Positions 57,001 to 64,000 of a stretch of 64,000 nt of DNA are shown one piece after another. The notes under the pieces are model-generated. The model worked only from the letters and a program-made list of their open reading frames with translations, made no database searches and was not told the DNA's origin. Each line of letters opens with the position of its first letter. Position 1 is the stretch's first letter. Source of the stretch: Guillardia theta CCMP2712 (lineage: Eukaryota > Cryptophyceae > Pyrenomonadales > Geminigeraceae); the NCBI RefSeq assembly GCF_000315625.1, contig NW_005434630.1, forward strand, positions 378,559 through 442,558, given 5' to 3'. The position numbers and the translations under genes are program-made.

Positions 57001-60000
57001 TAGGAGGAGAACTGAAGAAAGGTGCTGCCCATGGCCATGCAGAAGAAGAAGAAGCGAGACTGGGAGGAGAAGAACTGATTGAAGTTGTCGCCTCTCTTGG
57101 AGAACTCGTCGTTGGCGTTGCCGAAGATGCGGAAGAGACCAGCGGCGAGAATGATCGCGAGGTTGGTGAGGATACTGAGCGCGACTAGGATGAAGCCCTC
57201 GTACAACCGCAGCTCCCCTAGGAAGGCCTGGAGGTACTGCGTACCCCCGACGTATCCTCCGTCTCCTCGGGTGAAGAAGGAGCCGATGAGGTTGCAGAAA
57301 GTGCGGAAGACGTGGAGGTTGAAGATGGCGTCCTTCATGGAGTAGATGGAGGAAGGGGCCTTGTAGCACAAGAGCGTCCAGAACTCGACGGAGGCGGTTA
57401 GGATGAGGATGGCAAGAAACTGGAAGCCGAGCACGGGCATGGCAAGCCAGCGGAAGAGGCAGGTGCAGTACTCGACTGGGCAGAAGTTGCAGGCGTCGAT
57501 GCCGAACCAGAAGTAGGCGAAGACGATGAGACGAGAGCTGAGCTCGGCGAAGCGGTAGAGGAAGAGGACGACAAGCTCCATCTGCTCCAGGGAGAGGAAG
57601 GAGCACCTGCGGAAAGTCATCCTCATGGTGTGGAACTTGGAGACGTCGAGGGTGACGGAGGTCTGGGCGGAGGCGATCATGGCGAAGAAGATGGTCACGA
57701 CCTGCAGGACGGGAGCTAGAGGAGGAAGAAACTTTGAGCCGAACCAGTACTTGCTCTCGTGCTGCATGCACGCGGTGATGTGCAGCAGCGCCGTGGGAAA
57801 GAGGACGAAGAATCGTTCGAGGTTCTTGGCGAGGAGGAGGAAGGGAACATCGCGGATGGCGGCTGTGATCTGCATGTGGGAAGCAAACCAGGGGGACTCC
57901 TGATGATGCCGCATCCGGTTCCGGAAGATGAGCTTGAGGAGGAAGGAGGAGAGGAGGAGGAAGAACCAGATGCAGTACGAGCAGATGATCATGAGGTAGT
58001 AGAAGGCATGGCCGGTGATGCCGCAACGGGCGCACCACTGGAAGAAGATCCTTGAGTCGGCGGTCGTGAGGGGTCCTCCCTGCCTTACCATCCTGTCGAT
58101 CTTTTCGTAGTTGAAGATGAGGACGATGTTGAGGACGAGGTAGACGAGGGAGGAGGACAGCAGCGCTACGTGCGACCACAGCGTCTCCCGATGGGCGCTC
58201 CTCACCTTGGAAGCAGGGGCGATAATGGTCTTGATGATGGCTCGGTTCTTGGTGCAGTCCATCGGGTACTCTCCCCTCCTGTTCCTCGTGTGCTGTGCCC
58301 TCCCCTGCGCTCTGCAAACCAGCTCGATCACCCCCGGCAGGTTGTTGGAGGCAGCGGCGATGTGTAGAGGCGTGTTGCCCTCCTGCAGGAGGAGCGGATC
58401 GTTAGCTGTGACCGTTCTCATCCTCATCCTCGTCCTCATCCTCGTCCTCACTTTCTCCTGCCTCCTCCTCAACCCCAATTCCTCACAACCTACTCGCTTC
58501 CTCGTCCTCTCCTCCCCTCCTACCTCATCCTCTTGCCAGACGCCCTTGGGATGCTGATCGGCGAGAATCTTGAGAACGTCGAGGGCCTAACATGCCATAC
58601 ATCTCAGCTTTGGACCTTTCCTTCTTGTATCATCCGCCTTCTCTCTTCCCTCCCCCACTCCCACCCGAACTTTCTCCTCCTCCTCCCACCAACACCTTCC
58701 TCCACCTCCGGCTCTTTCTCTCCACTTCCTCTTTCTCTCACCTGTGGCGCACAAGTACACGCGATGATATGCAGGGGGAGCTGTCCTCGCTCGTTGGGGA
58801 TGTAAGCTGTCTCAGGGTGGAAGGCAAGAAGCGCCTTGACGATGTTGAGAGCTTGAGAGTTCTTGAGCACGACGTCCTGCGAGCATGCGCGATGCAGCAT
58901 GTTGCCGATGTTCCCCGAGAGCCGCAGGGCCCCGTCAGGATACGCCGTCGTCACTGCCGCCACCACCATCCCCACCGTCGAGGAGGTGGACATGAAGGCG
59001 ATCTCCACAGGAAGCAGCCCGTTCTCGTCCTCAGCTCGCGCTGCCCCAGAGTTCAGCTGCGCCAGTTTCCTGACCATGTCCCCCGCGTCGTCGCTCGGGT
59101 TTGCTGCGGCGATGTGGAGGGGAAAGCGCATGGCATAGTCCCTGTGCCTCGGAGAGATAAGACGCTCCTGGTTGAGGGCAGCAGAGACCAGCAGGGCTCC
59201 GACTGGCCCACGGTTGGCGGCAGCGATATGGAGGGGCAGCTGTCGAAGACTGTCTTCAATGAGGACAGCAGGTTTGAGACTCGACCTGGAGAATGGGAAG
59301 TGAGAGAGAGGATGAGGGAGAAAAAGAGATAGATGAGATGAGATGAGATGAGATGAGATGAGATGAGATGAGATGAGATGAGATGAGATGAGATGAGATG
59401 AGATGAGATGAGATGAGATGAGATGAGATGAGATGAGATGAGATGAGATGGGATGAGATGAGATGAGGTGAGGTGAGGTGAGATGAGGTGAGATGAGATG
59501 AGATGAGATGAGATGAGATGAGATGAGGTGAGGTGAGATGAGGTGAGATGAGGTGAGATGAGATGAGATGGGATGGGATGGGATGAGGTGAGGTGAGGTG
59601 AGGTGAGGTGAGGTGAAAAAGAAGATAGAAGCAAGGAGTGCGGTAGATTTCGATGAAGCATCGATCATAAGAAGCGATTTGACGGAAGATGACGTATGAG
59701 TGGGAACGAGAGAAAAAAGGAAACGGAGAGAGGTCGAGCGAGGGTGAAGGCAGCTGAAAATCATGAAGGAGGAGAAAGAGAGGAGGGGCAAAAATGACAA
59801 GCATTGGGGAGAGGGCATGTGGGAAGGGAAGAAGAGGGGGGGGGGGGAGAAAAGGAACCTTGAAGGGCCAGCTAACAGCTCAAGGCACATTCCCACGGAG
59901 ACAGAACTTTCGTTCTGCATGAGGATGTGAAGAGGTCTTCGCTCGAGTACAAAGGCAGCATCGTGGCACATTTCCCCCGTCCCAACCTTTCTTCCGTACT

Positions 60001-60315
60001 GCAAGGTATGCGGGTGTGAGAAAGAGGAGGAAGACGAGGAGGAGGAAGACGAGGAGGAGCAGGAGGGAGAGGGGGAGGAGCGGAAGGATGGGGAGGAGGA
60101 CGGAGCGTACCGGGATGAACTCGTTGTCGCTTTCAACCGCGCGAAAGAGTTTGGCGACAGGGGAGAGCGAGAAATCCTCGAGGTCGAACACGTACCGCAG
60201 GTACCTTGCAGCTTCTGAGTTGCCTTGGCTTGCTGAATACCTGAGTAGTACATACACATTAAATATCTTTCTTGTAGTTGCTTTTCTCTCAAAAAATTGC
60301 ACCCATCAGAGCTCT

Positions 60316-60370
<55 letters not shown>

Positions 60371-60955
60371 CTCCCTCCCTCCCTCCCTCCCTCCCTCCCT
60401 CCCTCCCTCCCCTCTTCATCATCCTCCTCTTCCCATCCGTCGTTTCCTCTCTCACCAGTTCAGGACATGTCTGGACTCCCAGGACTCGTCCACGTCATCT
60501 TCCAGGCCGTCAAGAAGCTTCAGGACAGCTAGCGACGCGAACTCAGAAAAACAAGCGGAAAAAAGGAGAGGGGAGGGAGAGGGAGAGGGAGAGGGAGAGG
60601 GAGAGGGAGAGGGAGAGGGAGGAAGCGAGAGGGAAAAAGAGTTGGGATGATGAAAAGGTTTGAGGTGCAGGAAATGCAATGAGGGAGTTGAGGTTTGCTG
60701 TTTTACCTCCATTCAGCTCCTCGATCAGTGCGCTCGATCCTCCGAAGAAGCGCTTTTTTTCCATCTTGATGATCGATTGAAGTTTGGTCTCCTTGTTTCT
60801 CCGCATCATCCTGCTGCTGTCTGCTGCTGCCTTCCAGGACCGTAAGAAAAGACCTGCGAGCCAGTCAGGGAAAGCAAGGAAGGGAAGCCACTGAGCGATG
60901 GTGAAGCAGACCCGACAGTCAGTCAGTCAGTCAGTCAGTCAGTCAGTCAGTCAGT

Positions 60956-60987
<32 letters not shown>

Positions 60988-63151
60988 AATCAGTCAGTCA
61001 GATGAGAGGTGGGCAGGCGACTGAGCCGAAGGTAAGTTACCTCGGAGGAGGATCTGAGGGAGAGAAGATGAGAGGGAGGAGCGAACGGCATGCCCCTGAG
61101 CGATCTGCATTTCCCTCCCTGCCTGCTAGCACGTCAGCCTCCCTCGAACATCAGAGCAATCAGTATTACTCTGAATCCGCTCCCCCTGCCGTCATGACCG
61201 TACCCAACGGGGAAGGCGGCAAGCAGCATGTTTGACATGCGGCTGACAGCTTGCTTGTAGGTCAAGGCGATCTTCTCCCACTGAAATATGAACAGATGAG
61301 CAGCCGAACATCATCGTTGGGAGGATTCTCATTATCAACATCGAATGTTGCTCATTCTCTCCTCGCCCCTTTCCTTTCCTCCTGCTCGTCCTCCTGCCTC
61401 CCCTCCTTGCTCCTTGCTGCTCTCCACTCGAAGTCACAGCTCCTTGCTCCCTCACCTGCCCCGCCGGCGGATCTTTGGAGCTGTAGATTCCCGTGGTCGC
61501 GTCGAAGCTCAGCTCCGTCTTTCTGACCGTGTGCAAGACGCACTCGGGAGCGACGAGCAGGATCATCTGCCGAGCTGTTGCTGAGCAGATGCAGGAGGAG
61601 GAAGCGTGGGAGTACCTTGAGGGCTCGCAGGGCACTTTCTTTCCTCCCGTTCATGTTCATGAGGACGTAGTCCTGGTCGGAGACTTCATTCGGATCATGT
61701 CGAGGCAGTTCACTCACCACAGGGAGCAACCCGTCCATGTCCGGTTGCATCGCACCCTCTGGGTACCCGAAGTCCTCGTTGAGGAGGGAACGAACCATCC
61801 GATGGACGTTGGGATTCATCTCGGTATGCAGCCTGAAGGTTGTGTCCTGCGGATTGGTTTAGGAAGGAAAAAGAAGGGAAGGGAAGCGAGGGAGAGAGAG
61901 GGAGGGAGAGGGAGTGAGAGGATGAGGTACGATCAGGAGTGCTATGAGGTTTGAGGAGGAGCCGGAGGGAATCGTCTGTCACCTGACGGCTTGTGGGCCC
62001 TTCATTCCTACAAGCATAGTGCAGGGCAAGCGAGCCAAACCGATCCTTCTGACGGGCAGCGAACCTGTTGGTCTTCAAGAGCTCCTCCACTGCCGAGGTT
62101 GCGTCAGCCACCTCCTCCTCTTCTCACTATCAAGGACGCACCTATCAAGGGCGCGATCTCGTTCTCATTCATAGCCGCCACGTGGATGGGAAACAAGCCA
62201 AACTCGTCGGCCTTGCCGATCTCCCAGGGACGGGAGGAGAGCCTGTACTTCACGTCATCCAGCCGATCTCCAGCACAGATGTCGCAGAGGGAGGAGCGCT
62301 CCAAGTAGACGAGGTATCGTTGCGACTCCATGAGCTTCAAGAAGGTACGGAGGAGGCGAAGTCCGATGGCTATTCGAGAGATCAAACGAGACCCCGTCGC
62401 CGCGTTCCTGGCTGTCGATGCTCCGGAGGTTGAGGAGGTCTGGATGGCACATTCTTCTGGATAGTTGGCCGCAGACATGACAGGAGGATGAGGAGCTTTG
62501 ATGATGGCGTAGTCATTGATGATCTTGTAAAAGGTCAAGATAAAGGACAGCAGGACTATAAGAGCGTCGAAAAGGTTCCAACGATGCTTCAGGATCTCAA
62601 ACACCCCGAACGCTACCATCCTCGACAGAAGCTCCAGCGCAAAGAGGGAGATGATGATGGAGGAGATGGCTGTCTGGGGCACTGAATCGCGACCATAACA
62701 ATCTGAGCTCAAATCTCAGCAAGCGAGCAGGCAGGGTTGGGGTACCTTTCTGACTCTCGGATATTCCATACGTGTATATGAGAGTGGAGGTGACGTCCAC
62801 AATTACGAGAGAGATGATGAGGATGTTGATCTTCAAGACAACATCGCGGCTCTGAGCACATGGTCACAGGAAGTAGAACACCTCGTACCACAGAGACCTC
62901 AAGTTTCTTGGCAAGCCAAACTTTCCAACGCCCTGAACAATGGTTTCTAATGAGCACATTTGCTATGATAAGAAGTACCCCTGGGTTTCCGCTCTGGTTC
63001 AGAAACAGGCACTTGGACTGCACCAGGTTCTCCCTCAGCTACAGTCTCCTGGCAAATGAATGTCAGCAAAAATTACTGAGCATCCTGTATAAACCTGAGG
63101 CTTCGTAGCCTCCTGAATGTCTATCTGATCGTTCTGAATCGTGGATGTCAT
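54038..63151 (-). CDS. fusion: voltage-sensor domain + ankyrin repeats + XKR-like domain + FN3-like + BIR
   Basis: Start MTSTIQNDQIDIQEATKPQ (ATG 63149-63151). N-terminus: Hv1-like voltage sensor. WKVWLAKKLESRDVVLKINI precedes S1 with VIVD (Asp at the Hv1 selectivity position); S2 has LFALELLSR (Glu plus basic); S3 WNLFDALIVLLSFIL; S4 SRIAIGLRLLRTFLK. Ankyrin-type repeats follow (62.3-58.3 kb: GLFPIHVAAMNE, GSLALHYACRN, QLPLHIAAANRG, RFPLHIAAAN, QLPLHIIACT, NTPLHIAAASNN). The 997-codon exon 55392-58382 holds about 8-10 membrane helices resembling XK-related scramblases (LFPTALLHITACMQ, APVLQVVTIFFAM, LFLYRFAELSSRLIVFAYF), then an FN3-like domain ending RWTEWS. Exon 54038-55339 holds a BIR: C-x2-C-x17-H-x6-C. 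About 2,200-2,300 residues. Confidence 0.75.
59331..59618. repeat. (GATGA)n microsatellite in fusion-gene intron
   Basis: About 290 bp of ATGAG pentamers with GGTGAG and GGGATG variants at the right end, between the ankyrin exons near 59.85 kb and 59.29 kb. Frames coding SSHLISS repeats are artefacts that falsely link exons. Confidence 0.95.
60318..60412. repeat. (CTG)n followed by (CCCT)n in intron
   Basis: About 14 CTG units and then about 10 CCCT units, between ankyrin-region exons of the minus-strand gene. (CTG)n can expand; here it sits in an intron, read as (CAG)n on the sense strand. Confidence 0.9.
60917..60999. repeat. (AGTC)n/(AGAC)n microsatellite in intron
   Basis: About 11 AGTC units change to about 7 AGAC units, then back to AGTC. 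The switch is clean, suggesting point mutation followed by slippage spread. Confidence 0.9.
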
Positions 63152-63720
63152 ACTTCCCTGTCACAGGTTCTGACACCCTGACAAGGCCGAGGTTTGTCGA
63201 CAAGGCAGTTCTGCAGTTTCAAACGAGTGCTGTCGGTGATACCATATCTTTGTCCGATAGCTGGACAACAAAAGGAAAGAAAGTGATGCTAAGTTTCCAA
63301 GCTATGGCTCCTCCGTTGCCCTGCCTGCTCCCTGCTCCCTGCTCCCTGCTCCCCCTCCCCTTCTCCTCCATCTTCTTCCATGTTCGTTCTTCTCCGACCG
63401 CCACTGGGGAGATATATCTGTCAACTGCACGTCAAAAACAACTTCTTTTTTAGGCTACTCAAAAGTCCTTCTAAAAGTTCAAATTTGGATATTTATTTTG
63501 AAATACTAGGCGCAAATGTACAATCAAACCACTCTCTCCAAGTACATTTTGATCAGTAGGCGCTAATCACTTTGGGAGGAGGAGCAGGAGCGGCAGAAGC
63601 AGCAGCAGGCAGAGCAAGAGAAGCAGAATGCCGATGACAGCATACCATCACACTCCCGTCTTTGGATCCTGCTGAACAAAGTCCTTATCGCAGGGACAAG
63701 GACGGGAAGTTGTCGGTAGA
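63152..63720. promoter_or_regulatory. divergent intergenic region between fusion gene and plus-strand gene
   Basis: It separates two divergent starts by 569 bp and so should hold both promoters. It contains TGCTCCC tandem copies (63.32-63.35 kb, also seen at 41.80-41.85 kb) and an AT-rich stretch at 63.45-63.55 kb. No gene was found. Confidence 0.45.
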
Positions 63721-63957
63721 ATGGGCTCAGCGCTCAGCGACCCAACGAATGAAGGAAGACAAGAGCTCTCCGACCAGTTCATCGAGACCATGCAGCATCG
63801 GATGGCAGTGTTGAAGAGGAACAGGCAGGAGCATCTTGCGGGGAAGATCAGAGAGAAATGGCAGCAGGATCGGTCTGTGTGGACCGTGGAGACCATGTAC
63901 AAGAAGCTTCGAGAGGGGATCGACTGGATCGATGAAGACCGCCCCTCTGTTGCCCAG
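63721..63957 (+). CDS. 5' exon of a gene leaving the window, possible N-myristoylation
   Basis: ATG at 63721. The first exon codes MGSALSDPTNEGRQELSDQF and then helical, basic sequence (HRMAVLKRNRQEHLAGKIRE, KWQQDRSVWTVETMYKKLRE). MG-x3-S at the start is an N-myristoylation consensus. The donor is most likely CCA|GTAAGTG at 63957/63958, before the in-frame TAA, so the gene continues to the right. Family not recognised. Confidence 0.6.
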
Positions 63958-64000
63958 TAAGTGATGAAGCAAAGGTGAGCGCTCTGATCCGGTGGTTGTG

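Noticed and set aside
56650-58317. 555-codon minus frame rich in Arg/Pro/His/Leu (LPPPLLLPPQAHLPEP)
   Set aside because: It is an out-of-frame shadow of the XKR-region exon, caused by its high third-position GC.
59256-59661. Long minus-strand frames with SSHLISSHL repeats joining ankyrin exons
   Set aside because: They read straight through an intronic (ATGAG)n repeat; ankyrin sequence is on either side, so the repeat is intron.

Overview
The window is nuclear DNA from a complex-plastid alga, most likely a cryptophyte close to Guillardia theta (inference). Genes are dense and lie on both strands. Exons are GC-rich and mostly split by short GT-AG introns of about 45-110 nt. Two gene products (DUF4079 protein, 20.1 kb; TrpC-like protein, 26.7 kb) start with a signal peptide followed by a transit-like stretch with Phe at or next to the predicted cleavage site, the pattern of red-lineage secondary plastids. 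There are no operons. All exon joins were made by eye and by reading phase, without transcripts.

Layout. 0-1.8 kb: G-rich spacer and a GC-rich palindromic patch. 1.9-3.3 kb (-): EF-hand protein ending in a CaaX box. 4.4-10 kb (+): large scaffold-like protein with a Gln-rich tail and a SUMO-interacting motif. 10.3-11.8 kb (-): PWP1 WD-repeat protein. 12.4-12.8 kb (+): small unknown gene. 12.9-16.3 kb (-): helical/coiled-coil protein. 17-18 kb: microsatellites. 18.2 kb (+): PLAC8-type membrane protein. 20.1 kb (+): plastid DUF4079 protein. 21.9 kb (+): 54-nt repeat gene coding Cys/His motifs, frameshifted near its end. 23.8 kb (+): GH99 endo-alpha-mannosidase. 25.4-26.7 kb (-): TrpC-like barrel lacking most catalytic residues. 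26.8 kb (+): methyltransferase-like protein. 27.8 kb (-): one-TM protein. 29.4-31 kb (+): unknown gene with a zinc-finger-like segment. 31.2-32.9 kb (-): TBC RabGAP. 33-37 kb: AT-rich, gene-poor, with a repeat family. 37.1-39.6 kb (+): UapA-type purine permease. 39.8-43.9 kb (-): SETD3/LSMT-like methyltransferase. 44.4-48.7 kb (-): unknown many-exon gene. 49.4-51.4 kb (-): coiled-coil, probably ciliary. 52.7-53.7 kb (+): MAF1. 54.0-63.15 kb (-): giant fusion gene. 63.7 kb (+): start of a gene that leaves the window.

The standout is the 9.1-kb minus-strand gene at 54038-63151. It appears to encode one protein of roughly 2,200-2,300 residues: an Hv1-like voltage sensor, ankyrin repeats, an XK-related (XKR) scramblase-like membrane domain, a fibronectin-III-like domain with a WTEWS motif, and a C-terminal BIR (IAP-type) zinc domain. 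Animals keep voltage sensing, scrambling and caspase inhibition in separate proteins, so this combination is a strong candidate for an undescribed membrane-signalling or cell-death regulator.

Two other themes stand out. Introns of the 39.8-48.7 kb and 54-63 kb genes are filled with strand-biased microsatellites, including a perfect inverted pair around one SET exon. Spacers between genes carry a dispersed family of GGCCCGG-rich palindromic patches and runs of G-rich motifs.
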